From Nonomuraea helvata (GTDB lineage Bacteria; Actinomycetota; Actinomycetes; Streptosporangiales; Streptosporangiaceae): DNA of 64,000 nucleotides. Where the stretch lies: positions 124,001 to 188,000 of the forward strand of contig NZ_BAAAXV010000012.1 of the NCBI RefSeq assembly GCF_039535785.1, read 5' to 3'. This document shows, one piece after another, positions 11,592-19,903 of this stretch (positions are counted from its first letter, which is position 1; every line of letters begins with the position of its first letter). The notes beneath the pieces are model-generated. The model was not told the DNA's origin. It saw nothing but the letters and a program-made list of their open reading frames with translations, and did not search any database. Both the position numbers and the translations under genes were made by a program.

Positions 11592-11640
11592 CAGGCGTGT
11601 CTCCGCGCCGCGAGCGCAGCGCGGCGCGGAGACACGCCTG
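11592..11640. terminator. Perfect 20-bp inverted repeat between convergent genes
   Basis: Twenty bases (CAGGCGTGTCTCCGCGCCGC) are followed after 9 bp by their exact reverse complement. It lies in the 313-bp gap between the TPR-like gene and the convergent small membrane gene, so it most likely ends transcription from both sides. Nothing else in the gap looks coding. Confidence 0.75.
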
Positions 11641-11690
11641 GCCCAAGGTGCGGAGCACCGCGGGTGGCGGCGCTCCGTGGGCCCCGCCGA

Positions 11691-12038
11691 TCAGTTGCGG
11701 CGCATGACCGCCCCGGCGGCGGCCACGTTGATGATCACGATCGCGATCCACGTGATGGTCAGCCCCGTCAGCCCAGCGTAGCTCGCCGCGATGGCCGTCA
11801 GCGGGATGCCGATGCCCATCGAGCCCAGCGCGATCGGGATCATCGCGCCGCCCGGGGTGCTCTTCTTGCGCGGGGCGGCGCCGTGGTGGTCCAGCTCGGC
11901 CCGTACGCGGGCGGAGATGGTGGCGTCGAGGCGCTCCACGAACGACTCGACGAGCGCGGTTTCGTACTCGGGCCCGAGATCCCGGCGGGCCTCCAGGGTG
12001 GCCCGCAGCTCATCCCGGATTGGGCGCGTGTCTGGCAT
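11691..12038 (-). CDS. Small integral membrane protein
   Basis: The 115-aa product begins MPDTRPIRDELRATLEARRD, has a helical cytosolic first half, and then two close hydrophobic segments (about residues 64-85 and 89-109) ending in a basic AVMRRN tail. Similar small proteins are common hypothetical genes in actinobacteria. The ATG at 12038 is preferred to one four codons earlier; the choice is weak. It is divergent from the hydrolase gene and convergent with the TPR-like gene. No catalytic motif is visible and I cannot name a function. Confidence 0.65.
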   Translation of the reverse strand: MPDTRPIRDELRATLEARRDLGPEYETALVESFVERLDATISARVRAELDHHGAAPRKKSTPGGAMIPIALGSMGIGIPLTAIAASYAGLTGLTITWIAIVIINVAAAGAVMRRN

Positions 12039-12120
12039 GAGAGTAATCATTCATCGCGTTCGGCGCGCCGTCATCCAACCTGAGGGCTATCGCGGGATCC
12101 TCCCCAGGTACGGTGCTGGC

Positions 12121-12711
12121 ATGGAGGTCATGACCCCGCGAGGGCCGGCGCTCGTCCAGATGGACGAGGTCGCGGATCCGCGGCTGCTGCTGGTGCTCAC
12201 CCACGGGTCGTCCGGGGGAGTGGACGCTGTCGACCTGCTGGCCGTACGGGATGCCGCCCTGAAGACGGGGGCCACCGTGGCCAGGGTGACGCAGGCGTTC
12301 AGGGTGGCGGGGGCGCGGGCGCCGGGATCGGCGGCCAGGCAGGACGAGGCCTGGGAGATCGTCCTGAAGGAGCTGCGTACGCGCTGGCCCGGGCTGCCCG
12401 TCGTGCAGGGCGGGCGGAGCAACGGGGCGCGGGTGGCCTGCCGCACGGCCAGGGCGGTGGGCGCGGCCGCGGCGGTGGCGCTGGCCTTTCCGCTGCACCC
12501 GCCGGGGAAGCCGGAACGCTCCAGGGCCGACGAGCTACGCGGCGCCGGGGTGGACGTGCTGGTGGTCAACGGGGATCGGGACCCGTTCGGCGTGCCGGAC
12601 GCCGCGGACGCCGCGCGCCTGGTGGTGCTGCCGGGGGAGGGCCATGATCTGAAAAAGGACCCCGCCCGGGTGGGCGAGGTCGTGGCGGAGTGGATCGTCC
12701 ACTACGCGTAG
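12121..12711 (+). CDS. Alpha/beta hydrolase, dienelactone hydrolase / TEX30-KANL3 type
   Basis: This 196-aa compact hydrolase begins at ATG 12121; longer upstream readings lack a ribosome site and homology-like content. It has an oxyanion-side LTHGSSGG, nucleophile elbow GGRSNGAR (GxSxG), acid loop VVNGDRDPFG and catalytic histidine in GEGHDLKKDP. This small layout is that of the TEX30/KANL3-like (predicted alpha/beta hydrolase) group, whose bacterial substrates are unknown. No signal peptide is present. It is alone on the plus strand, overlapping nothing and convergent with the DUF5999 gene whose stop is 2 bp away. Confidence 0.8.
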   Translation: MEVMTPRGPALVQMDEVADPRLLLVLTHGSSGGVDAVDLLAVRDAALKTGATVARVTQAFRVAGARAPGSAARQDEAWEIVLKELRTRWPGLPVVQGGRSNGARVACRTARAVGAAAAVALAFPLHPPGKPERSRADELRGAGVDVLVVNGDRDPFGVPDAADAARLVVLPGEGHDLKKDPARVGEVVAEWIVHYA

Positions 12712-12712
12712 G

Positions 12713-12904
12713 TCACGCGGCGCCGACGACGGGCCGGTGCGGTTCGATGGTGGCGCCGCTGGGAAGAAGCTCCCCGGTGTCCTCGAACAGGACGACGCCG
12801 TTGCAGAGCAAGCTCCACCCCTGCTCGGGGTGGCAGGCGAGAGTGCGTGCCTTCTCGCGGTCAGGCGCCTCGGCGTCCGGACAGGCCGGGTCGTGCGGGC
12901 ACAT
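12713..12904 (-). CDS. DUF5999 family small protein
   Basis: This 63-aa protein of the actinobacterial DUF5999 type begins MCPHDPACPDAEAPDREKAR and contains the diagnostic HPEQGWSLLCNGVVLFED and GELLPSG blocks. The N-terminal C/H-rich stretch (C2, H4, C8) could bind metal, though this is only a suggestion. The start at 12904 has CGGAGGC eight bases upstream, while a longer in-frame reading to 13009 adds proline-rich sequence without a ribosome site, so the short form is preferred. Function is unknown in all genera. Confidence 0.85.
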   Translation of the reverse strand: MCPHDPACPDAEAPDREKARTLACHPEQGWSLLCNGVVLFEDTGELLPSGATIEPHRPVVGAA

Positions 12905-13105
12905 CGGCGTGCCTCCGATATCTCGTGGGACGCTCCCGTTTGGAGGGTCGGGAGCCGGCTCGGGTAGTTGTTCTGGCAATTGTGCGACATCCGTCACACT
13001 CTCGGGCATAGCCCGTTGGGACCCGTTACGGGTGATTTGCCCGGTCGTGTGACCTTCGACACAGCGTGCCTTATGCAGAATAACGGGCCAAGCGCGACAC
13101 GCGCA

Positions 13106-13675
13106 CTACGTTTGCAATCCCTTGAGCAGAGCGTCGAGTCCGCGCTCGAAATCCACATCGGCTCTTTCGTCACGCCTGACCCACTCGTCAACTTCTGGAT
13201 CGGCCCAGCCTGACTGCTGCACCTCGACGGCCACGCTCCCGAAGACGAAGGCCCGCAGCGCCCGTACGGCCTCCGCGGCCTCAGGCAGGCCGCCTTCGGT
13301 GAGTTGCTCGGTCTGCTCCCGGATGGCGAGGGTTGTGGCGCCTTTAGGGGGCTTCGTCAGGGCTAGTGCGAGTACGCCCGGATGGTCGCGCAGGAGCTCC
13401 CGCTCCGCCCTGCACCAGGCCTTGGCCGTCTCCTGCCACGTGGGCTGCTGCTCGACGTGGACCGTGGTCACGTGCTCGGCCAGGGCGTCCATCAGCGCCT
13501 CCTTGCCCCTGGGCAGGTGGTGGTAGATGGCCATGGCCTCCACCTCCAGGGCGTCGCCCAGGCGCCGCATGGTGAGCCTGCGCAGGCCCTGGCTGTCGGC
13601 GATATGGAGCGCGGCCTCGATGATGCGCTCGCGGGAGAGCGGTACGGGCGGTCTCTTGGCGGGCATGGAGATCAT
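13106..13675 (-). CDS. TetR-family transcriptional regulator
   Basis: This 189-aa repressor-type protein has an N-terminal TetR helix-turn-helix (LSRERIIEAALHIADSQG, LTMRRLGDALEVEAMAIYHH) and a helical ligand domain of the TetR_C type. The starts MISMPAKRPP (13675) and MPAKRPP (13666) are both plausible. A palindromic TTAC-TTC-GTAA lies just before the start codon and suggests self-repression. The nearest divergent gene is the 132-aa hypothetical protein, which may be co-controlled. The ligand is unknown. Confidence 0.87.
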   Translation of the reverse strand: MISMPAKRPPVPLSRERIIEAALHIADSQGLRRLTMRRLGDALEVEAMAIYHHLPRGKEALMDALAEHVTTVHVEQQPTWQETAKAWCRAERELLRDHPGVLALALTKPPKGATTLAIREQTEQLTEGGLPEAAEAVRALRAFVFGSVAVEVQQSGWADPEVDEWVRRDERADVDFERGLDALLKGLQT

Positions 13676-13676
13676 C

Positions 13677-13687
13677 TTACTTCGTAA
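13677..13687. promoter_or_regulatory. Candidate TetR operator
   Basis: TTAC-TTC-GTAA, a perfect 4+4 bp palindrome, lies immediately upstream of the TetR start codon, where bound repressor would block translation start or promoter. It is short, so chance occurrence cannot be excluded. Confidence 0.4.
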
Positions 13688-13779
13688 AGGGCGCTGCGCC
13701 GGGCCGATTTCCCGCCGTGTCGCGGGACGGCGTACCCTTGGCGGTTGTATGAGTACCGGCTGGTGAAGGGGCAGGGTCG

Positions 13780-14178
13780 ATGGCGTTTTTCCGTCCGCGG
13801 GTGAGCCGTGAGGCCGAGGTTCGCTACCACGCGGACCAGGAGATCTCCAAGAGCTTCCCCGAGTTGCTCGAGAAGGCCCGTCAGGCCGAGCAGACGCTGC
13901 GCGAGCTGCGGGCCGCCGCGGTCGACGAGATCGAGCTGCTGGCGGCGGGGCGGGAGTTCGACCGGACGCTGACGGACGCGCTGCGGGCCGCCGAGGCGGG
14001 GCAGCGGGCCACGTTCGGGGTGAAGGCGTACGACAACCGGATCGCGCGCCGCAAGGCCAAGGCGACGCCTGACGGGGCCATGTGGACGGCGGAGGTCGAT
14101 CGGCTGCGCACGCTGCGCGAGGACAACCGGATGTGGGGGATCCCGCGCGTGCCCCGGCCGGTGCCCGCGAGCCACTGA
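13780..14178 (+). CDS. Hypothetical helical protein
   Basis: This 132-aa, strongly charged and helical protein has a likely coiled coil over residues 15-75 (LLEKARQAEQTLRELRAAAVDEIELL) and a basic centre (RIARRKAKA). It has no signal peptide, membrane segment or recognisable domain. GGGGCAGGG precedes the ATG weakly. It is divergent from the TetR gene and ends just before a terminator shared with the sigma factor gene. I do not recognise the family. Codon pattern and GC match the neighbours, so it is likely a real gene of the core genome. Confidence 0.65.
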   Translation: MAFFRPRVSREAEVRYHADQEISKSFPELLEKARQAEQTLRELRAAAVDEIELLAAGREFDRTLTDALRAAEAGQRATFGVKAYDNRIARRKAKATPDGAMWTAEVDRLRTLREDNRMWGIPRVPRPVPASH

Positions 14179-14202
14179 CCCGGAGGTTCACAACGCAAGG
14201 CG

Positions 14203-14239
14203 AAGCCCCGGCACATCCTCCCTCGTTGTGCCGGGGCTT
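14203..14239. terminator. Bidirectional terminator
   Basis: A 13-bp perfect stem (AAGCCCCGGCACA / TGTGCCGGGGCTT) with an 11-base loop, flanked by T-rich and A-rich ends, lies between two convergent genes. It should stop both the hypothetical gene and the sigma factor transcript. Confidence 0.88.
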
Positions 14240-14249
14240 TCCCAGGTTG

Positions 14250-15581
14250 TCAGCTGGCCCAGTCGAGCAGCGGACGGGTGTTGCTCGGGTGGCGGAGCTT
14301 GGAGAGTGACTCCTTCTCCAGCTGGCGGATCCGCTCCCGGGTCAGCCCCAGGTGCTTGCCGATCTCGTCCAGTGTGTGCGGCTTGCCGTCCACCAGGCCG
14401 AAGCGGAGAGCCATGATCTTCGACTCCCGGGGCGAGAGGTTGTCGAGGACGCCTCGCAGCTGGTCCCCCAGCAGCTGGCGGTCGACGATCTCCGAGGCCT
14501 CCGGCGAGTCCACGTCCTCGATGAGGTCGCCGATGGTGGTCTCCCCGTCCTCGCCGATCGTCGCGTTGAGCGAGATCGGCTGGCGGCTCGTCCGCAGCAG
14601 CTCCTCGATCTGGTCCGGCGTCTTGTCGAGCTCGACGGCCAGTTCCTCGGGCGTGGGTTCGCGGCCCAGCCGCTGGTGCATGTCACGCTCGATGCGCGAC
14701 AGCTTGGACAGCATCTCCAGCACGTGCACGGGCAGCCGGATCGTACGGGCCGAGTCGGCGAAGCCGCGCTGGATGGCCTGCCTGATCCACCACATGGCAT
14801 AGGTGGAGAACTTGAAGCCCTTGGTGTAGTCGAACTTCTCCACGGCCCTGATCAGGCCCAGGTTGCCCTCCTGGACTACGTCCAGCAGCGACATGCCGCG
14901 GTCGGTGTACTTCTTGGCGACCGACACCACGAGCCGGAGGTTGGCCTCCAGCATGTGGTCCTTGGCCTGCTTGCCGTCCTCGACCACGAGGAGCAGGTCC
15001 TCCCGGTAGGAGGGGGACAGGTCCGGGTCGGTCTCCAGCTTGTACTCGGCGTACAGGCCCGCCTCGATGCGCCGGGCCAGCTCCACCTCCTGCGCCGCCG
15101 TGAGCAGCGTGCGCCGGCCGATGGACTTGAGGTAGGTGTGCACGGAGTCGCCCATGACCGACTGGGTGTCGTCCAGGTCGATCTGCTCGTTGTCGAGATC
15201 GACTTCCTCGGCGCTCATCGCGAGGTCGTCGGGGACGTCCTCCTCGTGCTCCGGCTTGGGCTCGGACGGGGTCACGGCCCTGGCGGCGGCTGCGGTGACG
15301 GTTTTTGCCTCGGCTGCCTTGCGGCCGGTAGTCTTTGCACGCGCAGGCTTCCTGGAGGCCTTCTTGGGGGCGGTCTTGCTGAGAGACGGCTCGTTCTCGG
15401 CGGCCAGGCTCACGCCGCTCTCCGAAAGCTCGCGCAGGATCGTGCGGCCTTCGGAAGGGCTGATGCCGGCCTCAGTGAACGCGTCACGCAGCTCCGCCAG
15501 AGAAAGGTGACCCTGGGCTCGCCCTCGTTCAATGAGCTGGTCGAGAGTCGCAGGTGGGGTCGCTACGGCGGTTCTGGGCAT
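14250..15581 (-). CDS. Principal sigma-70 factor (SigA/HrdB/RpoD group)
   Basis: The 443-aa protein carries all regions of a primary sigma factor. A region 1.1-like N-terminus (TLDQLIERGRAQGHLSLAEL) is followed by a lysine/alanine-rich and acidic linker, then region 1.2-2 (LRLVVSVAKKYTDRGMSLLD, YAMWWIRQAIQR for the -10 element), region 3, and region 4 (LRFGLVDGKPHTLDEIG, TRERIRQLEKESL for the -35). It ends LDWAS. The start at 15581 follows GGAGGAGGTG. It directs most transcription with core RNA polymerase, and RbpA (also in this window) is its known actinobacterial partner. The linker is shorter than in Streptomyces HrdB (about 511 aa). Primary status is judged from the presence of region 1.1. 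Confidence 0.93.
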   Translation of the reverse strand: MPRTAVATPPATLDQLIERGRAQGHLSLAELRDAFTEAGISPSEGRTILRELSESGVSLAAENEPSLSKTAPKKASRKPARAKTTGRKAAEAKTVTAAAARAVTPSEPKPEHEEDVPDDLAMSAEEVDLDNEQIDLDDTQSVMGDSVHTYLKSIGRRTLLTAAQEVELARRIEAGLYAEYKLETDPDLSPSYREDLLLVVEDGKQAKDHMLEANLRLVVSVAKKYTDRGMSLLDVVQEGNLGLIRAVEKFDYTKGFKFSTYAMWWIRQAIQRGFADSARTIRLPVHVLEMLSKLSRIERDMHQRLGREPTPEELAVELDKTPDQIEELLRTSRQPISLNATIGEDGETTIGDLIEDVDSPEASEIVDRQLLGDQLRGVLDNLSPRESKIMALRFGLVDGKPHTLDEIGKHLGLTRERIRQLEKESLSKLRHPSNTRPLLDWAS

Positions 15582-15705
15582 GAGGACACCTCCTCCGTAC
15601 GGAGTCGAAGCGATCAGGCAGGTTGTGGTGGGGCGGCCTCTGGCTGTCCGCACGGCGCACCAGTATCAATAACGCCAATCGCCGTCATTTGTTCCCGGGG
15701 GGACG

Positions 15706-15742
15706 AAAAAGGGGCGGATCGCCCATCGGGCCGAACCGCCCC
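15706..15742 (-). terminator. Intrinsic terminator with U-run
   Basis: On the minus strand GGGGCGG pairs with CCGCCCC around an inner GCCC/GGGC stem and is followed by five T residues. It ends the small secreted-protein gene directly upstream. Confidence 0.85.
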
Positions 15743-15754
15743 TCCCCCTGAGTC

Positions 15755-16057
15755 TTACTCCCGAACCTCGACCTCTCCGGCCGAGACCACGGGCATGGGC
15801 ATCGGCTGGGCGTCCTGCATGCGCTGGTCCGTCCAGTAGTCGATGACGGCGCGCGGGTCGGGGTTGACGTCGTGGGAGACCACGATGTCGTCCTCGCTGG
15901 TCGTCGGGGACGGTGACGCCTTCTCCACCACGGCTCTGGTCTCCTTCGCGACCTGGTCGAGCTTGCCCGCGGAGGCGGCCGCCGCGATCGAGGCGCCTCC
16001 GGCGACAATCACGCCGACGACTGCCGCGGATGCCCACATCTTGCGGGTCTGGTCCAT
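15755..16057 (-). CDS. Small exported or membrane-anchored hypothetical protein
   Basis: The 100-aa product starts MDQTRKMWASAAVV and has one hydrophobic segment (residues 7-31) with an alanine-rich end (AAAASAG) that could be a signal peptide cleavage region or an uncleaved anchor. The remainder is short, acidic and apparently unstructured, ending AGEVEVRE. AAGGAGGGA precedes the ATG at 16057, so the upstream in-frame start at 16096 is unlikely. It lies between the sigma factor and menE on the same strand, and has its own terminator. No family is recognised. Confidence 0.7.
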   Translation of the reverse strand: MDQTRKMWASAAVVGVIVAGGASIAAAASAGKLDQVAKETRAVVEKASPSPTTSEDDIVVSHDVNPDPRAVIDYWTDQRMQDAQPMPMPVVSAGEVEVRE

Positions 16058-16100
16058 GAAGGCTCCCTCCTTCTCCCCAATTTGACGCAGCCGCAACTCA

Positions 16101-17252
16101 TCAGGTTCCTGCCCGAAGCCGTACCAAATCGGTCTTACCGTTCGGTAGCAGCGGGAGCTGGGGTACCAGGCGAAGATCGCGGGGAGCGGCGTGAGGGGGG
16201 AGCCTATCGCGGCAGAACGCCCGCAATTGCGGAAGCGTCGGGGGTGTGTCGGGGTTGGCAGGGACCACGACGGCCGTGACCAGCTCGCCCCATTCCGGGT
16301 CCGGCGTGCCGATCACGGCGGCGTCGGCCACCTCGGGGTGGGTACCGAGCACTGTGGCCACGGCGGCGGCCACGACCTTCTCGCCGCCGGTGTTGATCAC
16401 GTCGTCGGCCCTGCCCAGCACGCGGAGCCGGCCGCCGGTCAGCTCGCCCAGGTCGGAGGTGCGGAACCAGTCGCCGTCGAACGGAGCATCATCCAGATCG
16501 CCGAAGCGGTAGCCCGAGAACAGCACGGGCCCGGCGATCCTGATCAGGCCGTCCTCGCCGATCTTGAGATCTACATTGTAAAGGGGCCGGCCGTCGTACA
16601 CGCAGCCGCCGCTCGTCTCGCTCATCCCGTACGTCGTCACGACCCGGGCGCCGAGGTCACGGGCCTGCTCCAGCAGGCCAGGGCGGGGAGCGGCGCCGCC
16701 GAGCAGGATCGTGCGGAACACCGACAGGTCCGCCCCCAGCTCGACCAGCCGGTGGAGCTGGGTGGGGACGAGGGAGACGTGGTGGGCTCCCGAGCGGAGG
16801 ACCTCGTGCGGGTCGAACCTGGCGTGGATGATCGGCTGGGTGTCCGACAGCAGGGCGCGTACCAGGACCTGGAGGCCGGAGACGTGGGAGACGGGCAGGC
16901 AGCACAGCCAGCGCTCGCCCTTGGAGGCCTCGAGGCGGCGCAGGGAGGCCGCGGCGGAGGCGCGCAGCGCGGTGGCCGAGAGCAGCACACCCTTGGGCGC
17001 GCCGGTGCTGCCGCTGGTGGCGATCACGACCGCCACGTCGTCGGGGACACCCGCGCCGTCGCTCTGGGGCGCGCCCTCGACGTGGGTGGGACGCAGCGCG
17101 GCGACGGCGGCCTCGGAGTGGCCGGGCGTCAGGGGGAGGACGGCCGGGCCCTCGCCCGACAGCGCGTCGCGGACGGCCCTGAACAGGGCGGGGCCGGGAG
17201 GCTGCACAATGGCATGCAGCGGACGGTCCGGATGCGACGGGTTCCTCCACAT
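16101..17252 (-). CDS. menE: o-Succinylbenzoate-CoA ligase
   Basis: This 383-aa AMP-forming acyl-CoA synthetase has P-loop ATSGSTGAPKGV, motif TYGMSETSGG, GRADDVINTGGEKV and C-terminal lysine loop PNGKTDLVRL. It is shorter than general acyl-CoA synthetases, as MenE often is in actinobacteria. It activates o-succinylbenzoate to its CoA ester in menaquinone synthesis. Identity as MenE rather than another ligase comes from its position, divergent by only 48 bp from menC-menD. The start MWRNPSHPDRP at 17252 is chosen because upstream in-frame sequence runs antisense through menC. A 77-bp near-copy of this gene is found near 33.9 kb. Confidence 0.88.
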   Translation of the reverse strand: MWRNPSHPDRPLHAIVQPPGPALFRAVRDALSGEGPAVLPLTPGHSEAAVAALRPTHVEGAPQSDGAGVPDDVAVVIATSGSTGAPKGVLLSATALRASAAASLRRLEASKGERWLCCLPVSHVSGLQVLVRALLSDTQPIIHARFDPHEVLRSGAHHVSLVPTQLHRLVELGADLSVFRTILLGGAAPRPGLLEQARDLGARVVTTYGMSETSGGCVYDGRPLYNVDLKIGEDGLIRIAGPVLFSGYRFGDLDDAPFDGDWFRTSDLGELTGGRLRVLGRADDVINTGGEKVVAAAVATVLGTHPEVADAAVIGTPDPEWGELVTAVVVPANPDTPPTLPQLRAFCRDRLPPHAAPRDLRLVPQLPLLPNGKTDLVRLRAGT

Positions 17253-17300
17253 GCTCGTAAGGTTAGTGGCGACAGGTCGGATTGAGGCGCAGGGAGGGTC

Positions 17301-18227
17301 GTGACGCGTTCTCCCGTGGTCTTCCGCATCCCCATGCGCACTCGATTCCGTGGGCAGACCGTCAGGGAAGGCGTGCTGCTGCACGGTCCCGCAGGGTGGG
17401 GGGAGTTCTCGCCGTTCCCGGAGTACGGCCCGCGCGAGTGCGCCCGATGGCTGGCCTGCGCCCGTGAGGCGGCGTTCGAGGGGTGGCCCGCGCCGGTGCG
17501 CGACAGCGTCCCCGTCAACGCGACCGTGCCCGCGGTGGGGCCCGAGCAGGCGTACGAGATCGTCCGGCGATCGGGGTGCGGCACGGCCAAGGTGAAGGTG
17601 GCCGAGCGCGGTCAGACGTTCGACGACGACGTGGCCAGGGTGGAGGCCGTGCGCGACGCGCTGGGGCCGGGCGGGCGGCTGCGGGTCGACGCCAACGGCG
17701 CGTGGGACGTCGACGAGGCGGTGCGGCGGCTGAAGCGGCTCGACCGGTTCGACCTGGAGTACGCCGAGCAGCCGTGCGCCACGCTGGAGGAGCTGGCGGC
17801 GGTGCGGCGGGCGTGCGACGTGCCGATCGCGGCCGACGAGTCCATCCGCAGGGCCGAGGACCCGCTGCGGGTGCGGGCGGCGGAGGCGGCCGACATCGCG
17901 GTGGTCAAGGTGCAGCCGCTCGGCGGCGTGCGCAGCGCGCTGCGGGTGGTGGAGGCGTGCGGGCTGCCCGCCGTGGTCTCCAGCGCCGTGGAGACGTCCG
18001 TGGGGCTGGCGGCGGGGCTGGCGCTGGCGGCGGCGCTGCCGTCGTTGCCGTACGCGTGCGGTCTCGGCACGATGGCGTTGCTGGCGGGCGACGTCGTGGA
18101 CGATTCGCTGACACCCGTTGACGGATTTCTGGCCGTCCGGCGCCCCTCGGTCAGTTTTCACCATTTGTCAGCTTTTGAGATTGAATCTCCCCAGTGGCTT
18201 CGCCGGATGCAGGAGGCGTCACTTTGA
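17301..18227 (+). CDS. menC: o-Succinylbenzoate synthase
   Basis: This 308-aa enolase-superfamily enzyme dehydrates SHCHC to o-succinylbenzoate in the menaquinone pathway. Catalytic and metal residues are visible in order: the lysine pair in TAKVKV, aspartate in RVDANGAW, glutamate in LEYAEQP, aspartate in AADESI, and lysine in VVKVQPLGG. The GTG start follows GCAGGGAGG. Its stop codon overlaps the TTG start of menD by the sequence TTGA, which indicates translational coupling. The short gap to menE suggests back-to-back promoters. Confidence 0.93.
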   Translation: MTRSPVVFRIPMRTRFRGQTVREGVLLHGPAGWGEFSPFPEYGPRECARWLACAREAAFEGWPAPVRDSVPVNATVPAVGPEQAYEIVRRSGCGTAKVKVAERGQTFDDDVARVEAVRDALGPGGRLRVDANGAWDVDEAVRRLKRLDRFDLEYAEQPCATLEELAAVRRACDVPIAADESIRRAEDPLRVRAAEAADIAVVKVQPLGGVRSALRVVEACGLPAVVSSAVETSVGLAAGLALAAALPSLPYACGLGTMALLAGDVVDDSLTPVDGFLAVRRPSVSFHHLSAFEIESPQWLRRMQEASL

Positions 18228-19888
18228 ACCCCGCTACCGCGCTGGCCACGGTGCTGGTCGACGAGCTGGTGCGCTGCGGCCTGACCGACGTGGTGCTGGC
18301 GCCGGGCTCGCGCTCCGCCCCCCTGGCACTGGCCCTGCACGCCGAGTCGCGGGTGCGCCTGCACGTGCGCATCGACGAACGGTCGGCGTCGTTCCTGGCG
18401 CTGGGGCTGGCCAAGCGCTCCGAGCGGCCCGTGGCGCTGATCTGCTCGTCCGGCACGGCCGTGGCGAACTTCCACCCGGCCGTGATCGAGGCGGGCGAGT
18501 CGGGCGTCCCGCTGCTGGTGCTGACCGCCGACCGGCCGCCCGAGCTGCGCGGCACCGGCGCGAACCAGACGATCGACCAGATCAAGCTGTTCGGCACCGC
18601 GGCCCGGTGGTTCGCCGAGGTGGGGGTGCCCGAGGACCGTCCCGGGCAGGTGGCCTACTGGCGTTCGCTGGCCTGCCGCGCCTACCAGCGCGCCATGGGC
18701 CCGTCCGACCCCGGCCCCGTCCACCTGAACCTGGCCTTCAGGGAGCCGCTGATCCCCGACGGCGACACCTCGTGGTGCGAGCCGCTCGACGGCGGCGCGA
18801 ACGGCCCGTGGGCGCGGGTCAGGGTCGCGCCCCCGCCGGTCGCCCTGCACCTCCCGCCGACCAGGCGCGGCGTGCTGGTCGTCGGCGACGGCGCGCCCAA
18901 CGTGCGCCGGTACGTGGCCGCGGCCGGCATGGCGGGCTGGCCGGTGCTGTCGGAGCCCAACGGCGGCGGCCGCTACGGCGACCACGCCATCTCGACCTAC
19001 CACTACCTGCTGGGCACGCCGGAGTTCGCCGACACGCACCGGCCCGACGTGGTCGTGACGCTCGGGCGGCCGGGGCTGTCCAGGCCACTGCTGTCGTGGC
19101 TGAAGCGGGCGGAAGAGCACATCGTGGTCTCGCCCGACCTGGGCCGCTGGCCCGACCCGACCCGCTCGGCCACGCAGGTGGCGCAGGCCGTGGAGATCCC
19201 GGTCGCCGCCGGCGACGACTCGTGGCTGCACGCCTGGCGGCAGGCCGACCTGGCGGTCAGGTCGGTGATGGACGCGGTGCTGGACGTGTCCGGCACGAGC
19301 GAACCGCGCCTGGCCAGGGACCTGGCCGACTCGCTGCCGAACGGCGCGCTGCTGTTCTGTGGCTCGTCGATGCCGATCCGCGACCTGGACCAGGCGATGC
19401 GGCCGCGGCGCGGCATCAGGCTGATGGCCGGCCGGGGCGCCTCGGGCATCGACGGGGTGGTGTCCGCGGCGATGGGGGCGGCGCTGGCGCACAACGGGCC
19501 CTCGTACGCGCTGATCGGCGACCTGTCGTTCCTGCACGACCAGAACGGGCTGATCCTCGGGCCGCGCGAGCCCCGGCCCGACCTGTGCTTCGTGGTCGTC
19601 AACAACGACGGCGGCGGCATCTTCTCGCTGCTGCCCCAGGCGGCGGTGCGCGACCCCTTCGAGCGGGTGTTCGGCACGCCGCACGGGGTGGACCTCGCCT
19701 ATGTGGCGGCCGCGACGGGCACGCCGTACCGGCTCCTGGAGGACGTCAGCGACCTGCCCAAGGCGCTGCGCGGGGAGGGGCCGCGCGTGGTGGAGGTGCG
19801 CACCGACCGCGAGGAGAACGCGATCGTGCACGCCCGCCTGCGTGAGGCCGCGCAGGATGCCGTCCACGCCTTCCTCGCCGCCCGCTAG
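18224..19888 (+). CDS. menD: 2-Succinyl-5-enolpyruvyl-6-hydroxy-3-cyclohexene-1-carboxylate synthase
   Basis: This 554-aa thiamine-diphosphate enzyme adds 2-oxoglutarate-derived succinic semialdehyde to isochorismate, the first committed menaquinone step. It has the MenD N-terminus (NPATALATVLVDELVRCG, VLAPGSRSAPLALAL), the DERSASFLALG glutamate region, and the ThDP-Mg motif GDLSFLHD with NNDGGGIF. The TTG at 18224 is chosen over a GTG at 18194 because AGGAGG lies just upstream, the family N-terminus begins there, and the TTGA overlap with the menC stop couples the two genes. It ends 15 bp from a convergent exonuclease gene. Confidence 0.95.
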   Translation: MNPATALATVLVDELVRCGLTDVVLAPGSRSAPLALALHAESRVRLHVRIDERSASFLALGLAKRSERPVALICSSGTAVANFHPAVIEAGESGVPLLVLTADRPPELRGTGANQTIDQIKLFGTAARWFAEVGVPEDRPGQVAYWRSLACRAYQRAMGPSDPGPVHLNLAFREPLIPDGDTSWCEPLDGGANGPWARVRVAPPPVALHLPPTRRGVLVVGDGAPNVRRYVAAAGMAGWPVLSEPNGGGRYGDHAISTYHYLLGTPEFADTHRPDVVVTLGRPGLSRPLLSWLKRAEEHIVVSPDLGRWPDPTRSATQVAQAVEIPVAAGDDSWLHAWRQADLAVRSVMDAVLDVSGTSEPRLARDLADSLPNGALLFCGSSMPIRDLDQAMRPRRGIRLMAGRGASGIDGVVSAAMGAALAHNGPSYALIGDLSFLHDQNGLILGPREPRPDLCFVVVNNDGGGIFSLLPQAAVRDPFERVFGTPHGVDLAYVAAATGTPYRLLEDVSDLPKALRGEGPRVVEVRTDREENAIVHARLREAAQDAVHAFLAAR

Positions 19889-19903
19889 GCCTCGGGGGGA
19901 TCC

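Noticed and set aside
16101..18164. menE extended upstream to a 687-aa protein
   Set aside because: The first 300 residues run antisense through menC and have no family similarity.
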